This document shows, in pieces, positions 27,938 through 35,642 of a stretch of 64,000 bases of DNA. The notes under the pieces are model-generated. The model was not told the origin of the DNA. It did not search any database and saw only the letters and a program-made list of their open reading frames with translations. The stretch comes from Marixanthomonas spongiae (GTDB taxonomy: Bacteria > Bacteroidota > Bacteroidia > Flavobacteriales > Flavobacteriaceae), in the NCBI RefSeq assembly GCF_003095375.1, contig NZ_QEHR01000003.1:1-64000 (forward strand), in the 5' to 3' direction. The translations under genes were made by a program, and so were the position numbers. Within the stretch, counting starts at the first letter, position 1. Every line of letters starts with the position of its first letter.

Positions 27938-28033
27938 ATGAGGACATTAGACAGCGATCAAATTACAGAGCGATTACACAACTCAAAGAGCTATGCTTGG
28001 AACCAAAAGAGAAGATACCGGCAAAAAGCCTAA
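27938..28033 (+). CDS. Tandem microprotein 1 (31 aa, MRTLDS family)
   Basis: An ATG at 27938 opens 31 residues, beginning MRTLDSDQITERL and ending in a very basic WNQKRRYRQKA. The next gene encodes a paralogue in which 22 of the first 28 residues are identical and no indel occurs. Nine of the 22 conserved codons differ only synonymously, which is strong evidence of selection on the peptide. The leaders attatcATGAG and the upstream aaaacc are also conserved between copies. There is no signal peptide or membrane helix. The function is unknown; the basic WNQKRRYR tail could bind nucleic acid or a membrane surface. Confidence 0.75.
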   Translation: MRTLDSDQITERLHNSKSYAWNQKRRYRQKA

Positions 28034-28077
28034 AACCTCTAAAATCAAAAAATATTAATCATTTAAAACCAATTATC

Positions 28078-28164
28078 ATGAGAACATTAGACAGCAATCA
28101 AATTACCGAACGGTTACAAAACACACACGGCTACACGTGGAACCAAAAACGAAGGTACCGATAA
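28078..28164 (+). CDS. Tandem microprotein 2 (28 aa, MRTLDS family)
   Basis: This paralogue of the preceding gene is offset by 140 bp. It reads MRTLDSNQITERL, then a variable middle, then YTWNQKRRYR and TAA. The start context aattatcATGAG is the same as in copy 1. The variation is concentrated at residues 14-20, while both ends are fixed, so the N-terminal MRTLDS-QITERL and the C-terminal WNQKRRYR seem to be the functional parts. Confidence 0.75.
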   Translation: MRTLDSNQITERLQNTHGYTWNQKRRYR

Positions 28165-28203
28165 GGCCGAGTCATCATCAATCAATTTTATAAATCAACT
28201 ACC

Positions 28204-28338
28204 ATGAAAACCCAGAGGAATGTAAGGAAAAGGCTAATTAGTGCTGCCAGAAAACAGCACGATTTCTTTCCTTTTAGAGAAAACACCCATACTTATGAAG
28301 ACCCTTATTTTGAAGAAACCAACCGCTACGCCTACTAA
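28204..28338 (+). CDS. Microprotein 3 (44 aa, charged/aromatic)
   Basis: An ATG at 28204 opens 44 residues with a basic N-terminal half (MKTQRNVRKRLISAARKQ) and an acidic, tyrosine- and phenylalanine-rich C-terminal half (YEDPYFEETNRYAY). It starts 39 bp after microprotein 2 and ends just before a shared terminator, so it is likely the third gene of the same transcript. The leader (atcaactaccATG) resembles those of the other two. No homology to the MRTLDS peptides is evident and no function is known. Confidence 0.6.
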   Translation: MKTQRNVRKRLISAARKQHDFFPFRENTHTYEDPYFEETNRYAY

Positions 28339-28361
28339 GCCAAAACGGTTGACAGAAACGT

Positions 28362-28395
28362 AAAAAGCTGAAATTTTAAACGATTTCAGCTTTTT
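28362..28395. terminator. Bidirectional terminator between microproteins and PKS cluster
   Basis: AAAAAGCTGAAAT (28362-28374) and ATTTCAGCTTTTT (28383-28395) pair perfectly. T-runs on both strands let it end the plus-strand microprotein transcript and the minus-strand PKS operon. Confidence 0.88.
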
Positions 28396-28404
28396 CTTTT
28401 TTCC

Positions 28405-28659
28405 CTATCTTATATTTAATTTCTGCTTTATAATAGCAATTGCGTCATTCAGGGTCCGTAAATTCTCCATATCGGCATTGGCAAACTCCACATCAAATTC
28501 ATCTTCAACATCCAAAACCACATCGACCAAATGGGCCGAGTTGATGTTCAATTCGCCAGTAAGGTCTTTATCTGCAGCAATAGCTTCTTCTGAAACATCT
28601 TCGGGCAGATAGGTTTTTACAATTGGGAGCAGTTTTGCATAAATTTGTTCGGTGGTCAT
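28405..28659 (-). CDS. Acyl carrier protein of the type III PKS cluster
   Basis: This 84-residue acidic helical protein is the size of an ACP. The phosphopantetheine site is S41 in LNINSAHLVDVV, where the usual DSL is replaced by NSA, so this is a dedicated carrier and not the housekeeping AcpP. FDVEFANADMENLRTLNDAI forms helix III. It is the last gene of the minus-strand cluster, 3 bp after the ketosynthase gene, and should carry the acyl chain handled by the KS, dehydratase and enoyl reductase of the cluster. Confidence 0.88.
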   Translation of the reverse strand: MTTEQIYAKLLPIVKTYLPEDVSEEAIAADKDLTGELNINSAHLVDVVLDVEDEFDVEFANADMENLRTLNDAIAIIKQKLNIR

Positions 28660-28662
28660 AGA

Positions 28663-29937
28663 TCAACTTTTTCTTCTAAAGATAATACACGCATTCACAT
28701 CGCCAAAACCAAAACTGGCTTTTATTACGGTTTGAAGATTCGTTTTAAAAGTTTCCTTCGGAATTTTTTCAGAAGAAATCAACCTTTCAATCTCCGGATG
28801 CACGGTTTCACAATTTACATTCGGAAATAAAAAACCATCTTTTAACTGAAGTATGGTTGAAACCGCCTCAATACTGCCGCTTGCAGCTAAACAATGGCCG
28901 GTCATTCCTTTCAGTGAATTGATATAAGGGAAATCTGCCCCATTTCTGTACAGCGCTTCGCACCAATTCCGTATTTCCAACGGGTCTTTAGTAGTGGCGG
29001 TAAGGTGGCCATTGATATAGTCAATTTCCGAGACGTCAATTTCAGCCTGTTTTAAACTTTCGGTGATACATCGTTTCACCGCTATACTGTTAGGTGCGGT
29101 CATACTGCCTTCGCCTCGTTGACCACCACTGTTTACGTGACCGCCCAACACTTCAGCATAAATGGTTGCGCCTCTTTCTTGGGCACTTTTCAACGATTCT
29201 AAAACCAAGGCCCCGGCGCCGCAACCGGGTACAAATCCGCTGGCATTTGCATCCATCGGCCTGGAGGCTGCCGTAGGATCGTTATTGTACTGATAAGGCA
29301 AAATCCGCATCGCATCAAAGCCACCCCAAACATACGGACCGCCGTCGTTGCTGCTTCCGCAAAGCATTTGTGTTGCTTTTCCCGAAGCAATGTGCTCATA
29401 CCCCATAACAATCGCTTCGGTTCCCGTGGCACAGGCTGATGCATTGCTTGTCACCCAGTTTCCGGCACCGCTCATTCCGCCCAGATACGCTGCAACGCTG
29501 CTCGCCATGGTTTGGGCCACGCTCGTGCTTCCCAACCGGCGTACGTTACCCTCATCAATTTTATAGAACGATTCCCTGAATTTTTCAACGGAACTATTCC
29601 CTGAGCCAAAAATAATCCCCAAATCCCACAACGGTTCTCCTTGTTTGCCAGCGAGACTAATGTCAGCATCCTTAAGCGCATCCATTCCGGCAATAACGCC
29701 GTACAAAATATTGTCGCTTTTAAAATTTTTAAGTTGAAGATCGGTAAAATATTCTTTTATTTTTTCTTCTGAAATGTTCGGCATTCCCCCTATTTGGCAA
29801 GAAAAACCCAATTCTTTTAATTTTTGATGAAATGCAATTCCCGATGTGCCCGATTGGATTGCTTCTGAAAAAACCGGTACGCCCACACCGTTAGGAGCAA
29901 CCACGCCAAGCCCTGTAACCACAACCCTATGCTTCAT
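28663..29937 (-). CDS. Beta-ketoacyl-ACP synthase (FabF/KAS II-like)
   Basis: This 424-residue condensing enzyme starts at ATG 29937 (MKHRVVVTGLGVVAPNG); an upstream in-frame extension overlaps the dehydratase gene and is rejected. The active-site cysteine is C169 in SNASACATGTEA. The two histidines are H311 (INGHLTATTKDP, where most FabF enzymes have HGTGT) and H348 (GMTGHCLAASGSIE), with K343 just before. The Cys-His-His triad indicates a decarboxylating condensing enzyme. It overlaps the dehydratase stop by 11 bp. With the other genes it should elongate an acyl starter on the cluster ACP. Confidence 0.9.
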   Translation of the reverse strand: MKHRVVVTGLGVVAPNGVGVPVFSEAIQSGTSGIAFHQKLKELGFSCQIGGMPNISEEKIKEYFTDLQLKNFKSDNILYGVIAGMDALKDADISLAGKQGEPLWDLGIIFGSGNSSVEKFRESFYKIDEGNVRRLGSTSVAQTMASSVAAYLGGMSGAGNWVTSNASACATGTEAIVMGYEHIASGKATQMLCGSSNDGGPYVWGGFDAMRILPYQYNNDPTAASRPMDANASGFVPGCGAGALVLESLKSAQERGATIYAEVLGGHVNSGGQRGEGSMTAPNSIAVKRCITESLKQAEIDVSEIDYINGHLTATTKDPLEIRNWCEALYRNGADFPYINSLKGMTGHCLAASGSIEAVSTILQLKDGFLFPNVNCETVHPEIERLISSEKIPKETFKTNLQTVIKASFGFGDVNACIIFRRKS

Positions 29938-30391
29938 CTCCTGAAATTTTAACCATTCCGCTAATGGTGCCTTTGCAGATGATTTCATTTCGGCTGTTCA
30001 GCATATTAACCGCACATTTCAGTTTATTGAACCGAAAATATTCTTTTTTTGAAACCACGCTAACGGTTTCCCCAGGATAAACGGGTTTTAAAAAATCGAT
30101 ATTCGTATTGCTCAACACTATATGCAAATTTTTGAATGAATTTTCAGAATCCGTTTTAGAAATTAAATAAATACCAAGGCAGACCACACCAATTTGCGCC
30201 ATACATTCGGTTAATATGACTCCCGGTGTTACGGCTATTTCCTTAAAATGCCCTTCGTAAAAATAGGCCGTAGGGTTAAACGTATAAAGACCTTCCGCTT
30301 TTTCTTCGGAAATAAATATCAGTTCATCTACAAACAAAAAAGGTTCTTGATACGGCAGTCTTTTTAAGATATTTTCAAATTTCGTGTCCAT
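29927..30391 (-). CDS. FabZ-like 3-hydroxyacyl-ACP dehydratase (hotdog fold)
   Basis: This 154-residue protein has the FabA/FabZ signature. RLPYQEPFLFVDEL opens the fold, FYEGHFKEIAVTPGVILTECMAQ supplies the catalytic H48 and the acid E62, and DFLKPVYPGETV follows. It should dehydrate 3-hydroxyacyl-ACP to enoyl-ACP. The gene directly abuts the SDR gene upstream and overlaps the KS gene downstream. Confidence 0.88.
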   Translation of the reverse strand: MDTKFENILKRLPYQEPFLFVDELIFISEEKAEGLYTFNPTAYFYEGHFKEIAVTPGVILTECMAQIGVVCLGIYLISKTDSENSFKNLHIVLSNTNIDFLKPVYPGETVSVVSKKEYFRFNKLKCAVNMLNSRNEIICKGTISGMVKISGDEA

Positions 30392-31168
30392 TTACTGCAA
30401 ACTTTCGCCCCCGTCAACCGTTAAAATGGTGCCATTTATCCAGTTCGCTTCGTCTTTGCAAAGCAAATACACCGAGTTTGCCACATCTTCAGGGGTTGTT
30501 AATCTATTAAACGGACTTCTTTTCTTAGCCTGTTCGGTGAGGGTTTCGCTGCCGGGGATCATTTTAAATGAAGGGGTCAGCGTTGTTCCGGCCTGTATGC
30601 AATTGGTGGTAATGTTAAGCGGTGCCAATTCTACGGCCATTTGGCGCATCAAGGCCTCCAAAGTGGCTTTTGCTGCCGAAACTGCTCCGTAGCCCGGCCA
30701 GACTTTTGCGTTTCCTTCGCTGGTAAAGGCAATGTTCCGGGCATTTTCGGTAAAGGTTTCATGGGCAATCAAGGCTTGGGTCCATTCGTACCAACTGGTG
30801 GCCATCCCGTGCAAGGTGATGTCCAAGTCGGTCATGGAAAGCATATTCAACTGGGCGGCCTGCATGGTTTTTAAACTGCCTTTGGCAATGCTGTGCAACA
30901 ATAGTTTACAACTGTTTTTTGGTATGGAAGCAAGAACAGCTTTGATGGTTGTTTCTTTTAAAGCATCTTTATTGAAATCCATTACTTCCACCCCCGCATC
31001 TTTCATTCTTTTTAATTCTTCGTGCAACGCTTGCATGTCGCTTTTCCGCGTACGGTGCACGATACAAACATTCATTCCCGCTTCAGCCAGTTTATGTGCA
31101 GAGGCAAGGCCTAAGCCGCTACTGCCGCCTAAAATTAATGCCCACTGATTTGAAAATTCTTTTGCCAT
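30392..31168 (-). CDS. SDR with enoyl-ACP-reductase-type active site (FabL/FabI-like)
   Basis: This 258-residue Rossmann protein has a nucleotide-binding GGSSGLG motif (14-20). The catalytic pair is Y160 and K167, spaced Y-x6-K (YGAVSAAK), as in enoyl-ACP reductases FabI and FabL and unlike the Y-x3-K of classical SDR ketoreductases. LLHSIAKGS (90-98) matches the HSI segment of the enoyl reductases, and the helix after the lysine (TLEALMRQMAVELAP) is FabL-like. I therefore read it as the enoyl reductase of the cluster. It starts 1 bp after the PKS stop. Confidence 0.8.
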   Translation of the reverse strand: MAKEFSNQWALILGGSSGLGLASAHKLAEAGMNVCIVHRTRKSDMQALHEELKRMKDAGVEVMDFNKDALKETTIKAVLASIPKNSCKLLLHSIAKGSLKTMQAAQLNMLSMTDLDITLHGMATSWYEWTQALIAHETFTENARNIAFTSEGNAKVWPGYGAVSAAKATLEALMRQMAVELAPLNITTNCIQAGTTLTPSFKMIPGSETLTEQAKKRSPFNRLTTPEDVANSVYLLCKDEANWINGTILTVDGGESLQ

Positions 31169-31169
31169 A

Positions 31170-32222
31170 TTAAAATTGTAAAAGGATTCGTTGCGCTGAA
31201 AAACCAGGACCGAAACTCAACATTAATCCCAAATCACCTGGTTTGGTAGTTTTTTTCATAAACCGTTCCAATACAAACAGCACGGTAACGCTGCTCATAT
31301 TACCGTACAATTTAAGGGTTTCTTTGGTATCATCTATGTTTTTACCCAAACTTCCGAAAAGTTCTTCCACAGTTTGCACTATTTTTTTTCCGCCGGGATG
31401 AAAAATCAAATGGTCCACATCTTCAATACGTATATTGTTTTCTTCAAGAAATGGATGGACTATTTTTGGAAAATGATCGGCTATGGTTTGTGGTACTGCT
31501 TTATCCAAAATCATTTGCAGACCGGTGTTTACCAGTTTAAAACCCATTAAATTGGTGGCATCATAAAAATGGTACATGGCTTCATCTAACAACTTTGGCC
31601 CCTTATCCTCTTCATTTGAAGATAACAGCACACAAGCCGCTCCATCCCCAAAAATAGCGGCACTAACAATATTTGCCATTGAATAATCATCTAATTGAAA
31701 GGTTGCTGTTGGAGCTTCCAACGCAATAACGGCAGCCCGTTTTCCGGGATTGGCTTTTAAGAAGTTTTTAGCATAAATCATTCCTGAAACGCCTGCCGCG
31801 CAGCCCATTTCGGTAACGGGAAGGCGCACCACATCTTGCCGCAGTTGCAATTCATTGATCAAATACGCATCGACCGAAGGAATCATAAACCCCGTACAAC
31901 TTACAGTTATAATGTAATCGATGTCTGTTGGTTTCCAATTGGCTTGTTGCAAAGCTTTTTCCAGACACTGCCTGCCCAGCTGTTTTATTTCCTGTACGTA
32001 CAATTCGTTTTTAGACTCAAAATCGGTATGCGTAAACACCTGTTTCGGGTCCATGATAGAATACCGCCGCTCTACGCCAGAGCCTTCAAAAATTTTGATC
32101 ACTTTCCGTTTAAAACGTTGTTCTTGGCCTTCTAACCACAGTTTTACCAACGGCAAGGTCTCTTCCGTGCGCTGGGAAAAAGGCGGCAATTGCGTGGCTA
32201 CTGTTTTTATTATTACGTTCAT
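31170..32222 (-). CDS. Type III polyketide synthase (chalcone/stilbene synthase family)
   Basis: This 350-residue enzyme starts at ATG 32222 and overlaps the methyltransferase stop by ATGA; an upstream in-frame extension into that gene is rejected. The catalytic triad is complete: C141 in VTEMGCAAGVSG, H275 in HLIFHPGGKK and N308 in KLYGNMSSVTV. The C-terminal GFGPGF equivalent is SFGPGFSAQ. The N-terminal sequence is typical of the bacterial type III PKSs that make alkylresorcinols or alkylpyrones from long acyl starters. The starter may be delivered by the cluster ACP. Methyltransferase and flavoprotein genes lie upstream in the same operon, as in phenolic-lipid operons. Confidence 0.93.
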   Translation of the reverse strand: MNVIIKTVATQLPPFSQRTEETLPLVKLWLEGQEQRFKRKVIKIFEGSGVERRYSIMDPKQVFTHTDFESKNELYVQEIKQLGRQCLEKALQQANWKPTDIDYIITVSCTGFMIPSVDAYLINELQLRQDVVRLPVTEMGCAAGVSGMIYAKNFLKANPGKRAAVIALEAPTATFQLDDYSMANIVSAAIFGDGAACVLLSSNEEDKGPKLLDEAMYHFYDATNLMGFKLVNTGLQMILDKAVPQTIADHFPKIVHPFLEENNIRIEDVDHLIFHPGGKKIVQTVEELFGSLGKNIDDTKETLKLYGNMSSVTVLFVLERFMKKTTKPGDLGLMLSFGPGFSAQRILLQF

Positions 32223-32935
32223 CGTTGCTTTTTTAATATCCATTGGTAGCGGAAGGCCCATTTCCAGCGGATGGTGGATTGTTGTTGGTCTATTTTTTCT
32301 GAAATTTGCCACAGCTCTTCTTTTTTAAATCCTCGTGCCACGGAAACCAAACCATCATAACGGGCTATTTTGGTTTTCAGAAACAACCTGCTAAACCCTT
32401 TGAATAAGTGGAAGGCGAGGTTACTGCGTTGTAAATCGTTTACTACAATCCCGACTTTGGAAATATTCATCAAATTCTTAAGAATGGCTGTAATCTCATC
32501 GTTCTTGAAATGGTGCAAAAACAAATTACACAGGGCAATATCGGCTTTTGGAAGGTTTTTTTCTGAAAACACATCGACCGTTTTAAAAGTTATGTTCTGG
32601 TTTTTTTTGGACCGTTTTTTAGCTTCTGAAATAATATGGGCATTGGCATCGATCCCTATTAATTGAAACTCATAATCGTTTTTAAGGCCTAATCGGGCAC
32701 ATTTCCGAAGCATCTCGCCATCACCGCATCCTACGTCCAAAATTGTGATGGGTCGCTCTTTAGGCAGTGAGGCCAAAAGGCTTTTAAGGCCGTTAAGTGT
32801 TGTATTGGCACCTCCCAATATGGTGTTAACGGTTTTTAAATCGGTTAACACGGCTTGCATTTCTTTTCCCTGTAAATTAAAATCGTCCATGATTTCAACT
32901 TCATTGGAGCGGTATGTGGATGAAAATTCTGGCAT
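32219..32935 (-). CDS. Class I SAM-dependent methyltransferase of the PKS cluster
   Basis: This 238-residue soluble methyltransferase has motif I ILDVGCGDGEM (65-75) and the post-motif ADIALCNLFLHHF. It starts with ATG overlapping the flavoprotein stop by one base (TAATG) and ends overlapping the PKS start (ATGA). Its likely substrate is the polyketide product; O- versus C-methylation cannot be told. Confidence 0.88.
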   Translation of the reverse strand: MPEFSSTYRSNEVEIMDDFNLQGKEMQAVLTDLKTVNTILGGANTTLNGLKSLLASLPKERPITILDVGCGDGEMLRKCARLGLKNDYEFQLIGIDANAHIISEAKKRSKKNQNITFKTVDVFSEKNLPKADIALCNLFLHHFKNDEITAILKNLMNISKVGIVVNDLQRSNLAFHLFKGFSRLFLKTKIARYDGLVSVARGFKKEELWQISEKIDQQQSTIRWKWAFRYQWILKKQR

Positions 32936-34059
32936 TAGCGTAAGCGGGTTCCATGCGTTTTATTAATGAGTGTTTTGAGCAAGCCGGGAAATGCATTCAG
33001 CAATGAAAAACCGAAATGGGAAGCAGTTTCGTTCAATACAACTTTTTGAAGGTAACGCCCCATCTTTAAACGGCTTGAAAAGGTGTTGTTCCATTGTTTT
33101 TCGTATTCTTTCTCCAATAAACTTCTGTCTATATTTTTTGTTTGTTGCTGCTTCAGAAATAATTCAGAAAACAATTTTGCGCTATGAATGGCCATCGCCA
33201 TGCCGTTTCCGCACAAGGGATGGATCAAACCTGCGCTGTCCCCTATCATAAAGATATGGTTTTCTACTGGTTTTTTGGGCTGAAACGATATTTGCCCAAT
33301 GGTCAACGGCGAATCGAACAGCGGGACGGCTTCAGAAAAGAAATGTTTTAAATTGGGGTTTTTGGCCATGTTGTTTTCCTGAAAATCATCTATTCCGTTA
33401 TAGTTCTTAAAAGAAGCATAGGTCGTTAAATAACACGCGTTTACAGCACCCGTTTCAGTTTTGGAAAGCCCGCAATATCCGCCTTTAAAAGTATGCAACG
33501 CAACGGTATTTGCTTGAAAATCAAACTGATAATGTGCTTTTACGGCCAACCAGGAAGATTTTTGTGCAATAAACTTCCGGTTGAGTTTTTTATCGATATT
33601 TGAACGTTTTCCGTGGGCACCCACCACATACGTGGCTTTGTACATTGTGCTGTCCTGTGTTGCAATCTCAAAAGCCTCTTTCTGGAATGAAATGGATTCA
33701 ACTGTTTTAAAAACTACGTCGCAATTTTTGTTTACCTGCTCGTATAGTAGGGTATCGAAAGCATAACGGCTTATCCCAAAACCACCCAACGGCAATGTGG
33801 TTTTCAGGGTTTTGTGGTTTGGAGAGGTAATTTTTAGTGTTGAAATAGGCACAGCCCCTTCACTTAAAGGGTCAAGGCCGAGTGAATTAAGGTATGGCAA
33901 TACCTCATTGGACACATATTCGCCACAAACTTTATGGTTCGGGAACGGGTTTTTTTCAATCAAAAGCACGCTAACACCTTGTTTGGAAAGGTGCAAGGCA
34001 CAGGTTAACCCTGCTAAGCCTCCTCCTATAATCGCAACTTCATAAAGTGTATTGTCCAT
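32935..34059 (-). CDS. FAD-dependent oxidoreductase (geranylgeranyl-reductase/PHBH-like)
   Basis: This 374-residue flavoprotein has a GGGLAG dinucleotide-binding motif (12-17), KNPFPNHKVCGEYVS, which is typical of the geranylgeranyl-reductase-like group, and the second FAD motif GDSAGLIHPLCGNGMAMA. It could hydroxylate an aromatic polyketide or reduce an isoprenoid or alkyl side chain; the motif set does not separate the two. It is the first gene of the PKS operon. Confidence 0.85.
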   Translation of the reverse strand: MDNTLYEVAIIGGGLAGLTCALHLSKQGVSVLLIEKNPFPNHKVCGEYVSNEVLPYLNSLGLDPLSEGAVPISTLKITSPNHKTLKTTLPLGGFGISRYAFDTLLYEQVNKNCDVVFKTVESISFQKEAFEIATQDSTMYKATYVVGAHGKRSNIDKKLNRKFIAQKSSWLAVKAHYQFDFQANTVALHTFKGGYCGLSKTETGAVNACYLTTYASFKNYNGIDDFQENNMAKNPNLKHFFSEAVPLFDSPLTIGQISFQPKKPVENHIFMIGDSAGLIHPLCGNGMAMAIHSAKLFSELFLKQQQTKNIDRSLLEKEYEKQWNNTFSSRLKMGRYLQKVVLNETASHFGFSLLNAFPGLLKTLINKTHGTRLR

Positions 34060-34084
34060 TGGCGTAACTGCAAAGTGGAATGTA

Positions 34085-34118
34085 CAAAAAAAATCCTGCT
34101 TCGTTAAAAACAGGACTT
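34085..34118 (-). terminator. Terminator of the ompA-like/lipocalin operon
   Basis: Read on the minus strand, AAGTCCTG (34118-34111) pairs with CAGGATT (34098-34092), followed by a run of eight T. It ends the OmpA-like transcript 25 bp before the PKS operon begins, so the PKS operon needs its own promoter in about 30 bp or receives readthrough. Confidence 0.8.
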
Positions 34119-34143
34119 GTTGTGCATTAGTGAGGGGTATAAA

Positions 34144-34857
34144 TTAGTTTCTTTGTTGCGCTTCTTGCTCGGCTTCGTTTACCATTTTCTCGTTAGGAAC
34201 AATGGCTACGTTAACACGGCGGTTTTGCGCACGGCCTTCTGCTGTGCTGTTGTCTGCAACTGGGCTTTGTTCGCCAAACCAATTGGTGGTAAAGCGCCCG
34301 TTGCTCAATCCTTTATTTTGTGTAAAATAATTGGTAACAGCTTGTGCTCTCTGTTTGGAAAGCGTCATGTTATATTCGGCAGATCCGGTACTGTCGGTAT
34401 GCCCAACTACCAATACATCGGTATCTGGGTATTCGCGCAGTACATTGGCGAGTTTATCAAGCGTAGCTTGTGAGGCCGCATTGATGTTATATTTATTGGT
34501 GTCGAAGTACACGCCACTGTTTTCATCGAATGTTACCACAATACCATCATCCACGCGTTCTACTTGTGCGCCCGGAATTTCGGTTTCGATTTTTTGGGCT
34601 TGCTTGTCCATTTTATTACCAATGATAACCCCGGCAGCTCCTCCTGCCACACCGCCAATAACGGCACCGAGCTCTCCATTACCGCCTTCTCCCACATTAT
34701 TACCGAGAATGGCTCCAAGGATAGCTCCTCCAGTAGCACCTATTACAGCACCTTTTTGTTTGTTATTTGCATTTTTAACGGCTTCACAATTGGTGAAAGC
34801 GGTTAAAAACATAAACGCCATTGTTACTGTTGCTATTTTTTTGAGTGTCTTGTTCAT
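34144..34857 (-). CDS. OmpA-family lipoprotein with glycine zipper
   Basis: This 237-residue protein has a signal peptide with a candidate lipid-acceptor cysteine at TNCEAV (about residue 24), a glycine-zipper region (GAVIGATGGAILGAILG and GGVAGGAAGVIIG), and an OmpA-like peptidoglycan-binding domain at about 110-225 (FDTNKYNINAASQATL, GHTDSTGSAEYNMTLSKQRA, NRRVNVAI). It anchors the outer membrane to peptidoglycan. Its start overlaps the lipocalin-like stop by one base, so the two form an operon. Confidence 0.9.
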   Translation of the reverse strand: MNKTLKKIATVTMAFMFLTAFTNCEAVKNANNKQKGAVIGATGGAILGAILGNNVGEGGNGELGAVIGGVAGGAAGVIIGNKMDKQAQKIETEIPGAQVERVDDGIVVTFDENSGVYFDTNKYNINAASQATLDKLANVLREYPDTDVLVVGHTDSTGSAEYNMTLSKQRAQAVTNYFTQNKGLSNGRFTTNWFGEQSPVADNSTAEGRAQNRRVNVAIVPNEKMVNEAEQEAQQRN

Positions 34858-35336
34858 TATTCATTGATTTTTGTAAAGTTCATATTAATTGTGAAAGGGG
34901 ACCCGTCAAGATCTACGGTCTGTTCCCAACGCATAGTCGATTCGTTTAACTGCGTCAATTGCAGGCGGAAACCTACATCATTTTCAGATTTCCCCTTGGC
35001 GTTGGTCGGTTTCAATAAGAAATCGTAAAGCCCTGTTTCGGGATCTATTTCCTGAATGGTAAAGATGAAATTTCTATCGCCCGTAGGACAATCTTGGTTA
35101 TTTATCGTATAAACTCCCGTGTTGTTATTGGGGATAAATCGCCATGTGCTGCCCTCAAAGCATTCTTTTGAGGTGTCGCCCAAAAGCGAAACGTTAAATT
35201 CACCCGATTCGCTGTAGGTGATATTATCCAAAGACCAGTAGCCTTTGATTATTTTACGGGACTCGATGACTGTTTTGGGAGTTCCGCAAGCCAATACGGT
35301 CATAGCCACAACAGCCAGTACAATAAGTTTTTTCAT
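34857..35336 (-). CDS. Lipocalin-like lipoprotein
   Basis: This 159-residue protein has a signal MKKLIVLAVVAMTVLACG with the lipobox cysteine at residue 17. The body matches the bacterial lipocalin-like family (KGYWSLDNITYSESG near the start, STWRFIPNNNTGVYTI in the middle). Such proteins often travel with OmpA-like lipoproteins. The ligand is unknown. Confidence 0.82.
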   Translation of the reverse strand: MKKLIVLAVVAMTVLACGTPKTVIESRKIIKGYWSLDNITYSESGEFNVSLLGDTSKECFEGSTWRFIPNNNTGVYTINNQDCPTGDRNFIFTIQEIDPETGLYDFLLKPTNAKGKSENDVGFRLQLTQLNESTMRWEQTVDLDGSPFTINMNFTKINE

Positions 35337-35381
35337 ACTTGGTGGTTTTAATTTTAAGGTTAATAGAATTGAAGTTTGATA

Positions 35382-35543
35382 TTATCTTCTGAAAAGTCTA
35401 GAAAGCAAAGAAAGTACTAAAAGCACTAAAAATATCCAGAAAATGATCATTGCGATATCGGTTGCACCTTCTGCGATGCCTCCAAATCCAAATATTGCCG
35501 CAATAATTGCAATTACAAGAAAAATAATAATCCAGCGTACCAT
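35382..35543 (-). CDS. DUF1328 family small membrane protein
   Basis: An ATG at 35543 opens 53 residues that read as a DUF1328/YtjA protein: [22 protein letters not shown], then [25 protein letters not shown] and a basic tail RLFRR. Two membrane helices flank the conserved GFGGIA turn. The family is stress-linked in several bacteria with no known mechanism. It lies upstream of the lipocalin/OmpA genes on the same strand. The gene is too short for many gene callers. Confidence 0.9.
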   Translation of the reverse strand: MVRWIIIFLVIAIIAAIFGFGGIAEGATDIAMIIFWIFLVLLVLSLLSRLFRR

Positions 35544-35621
35544 AATTTTTGAGTTTTATTGATTAGTAATGATACTAAGGTACGTAAGAAAACCCCTTGC
35601 TGTATCATGTTTAGAATAAGT

Positions 35622-35639
35622 TTAACAGCTTATGTTAAC
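35622..35639. promoter_or_regulatory. TTAAC direct repeat upstream of DUF1328
   Basis: Two TTAAC units start 13 bp apart (35622 and 35635), about 80-95 bp upstream of the DUF1328 start. They may be an activator site, given the similar units elsewhere in the window, but the spacing differs. Confidence 0.3.
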
Positions 35640-35642
35640 ATT

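Noticed and set aside
29938-29988. Longer N-terminus for the ketosynthase
   Set aside because: The extension overlaps the dehydratase coding region and precedes a perfect KAS start (MKHRVVVTGLG).
32223-32312. Longer N-terminus for the type III PKS
   Set aside because: It would overlap the methyltransferase by 94 bp; the ATG at 32222 gives a standard ATGA junction.
34331-34867. 178-codon plus-strand frame opposite the OmpA-like gene
   Set aside because: It is antisense to a well-supported gene, low in complexity (A/T/P-rich from glycine-zipper codons) and has no promoter or leader.
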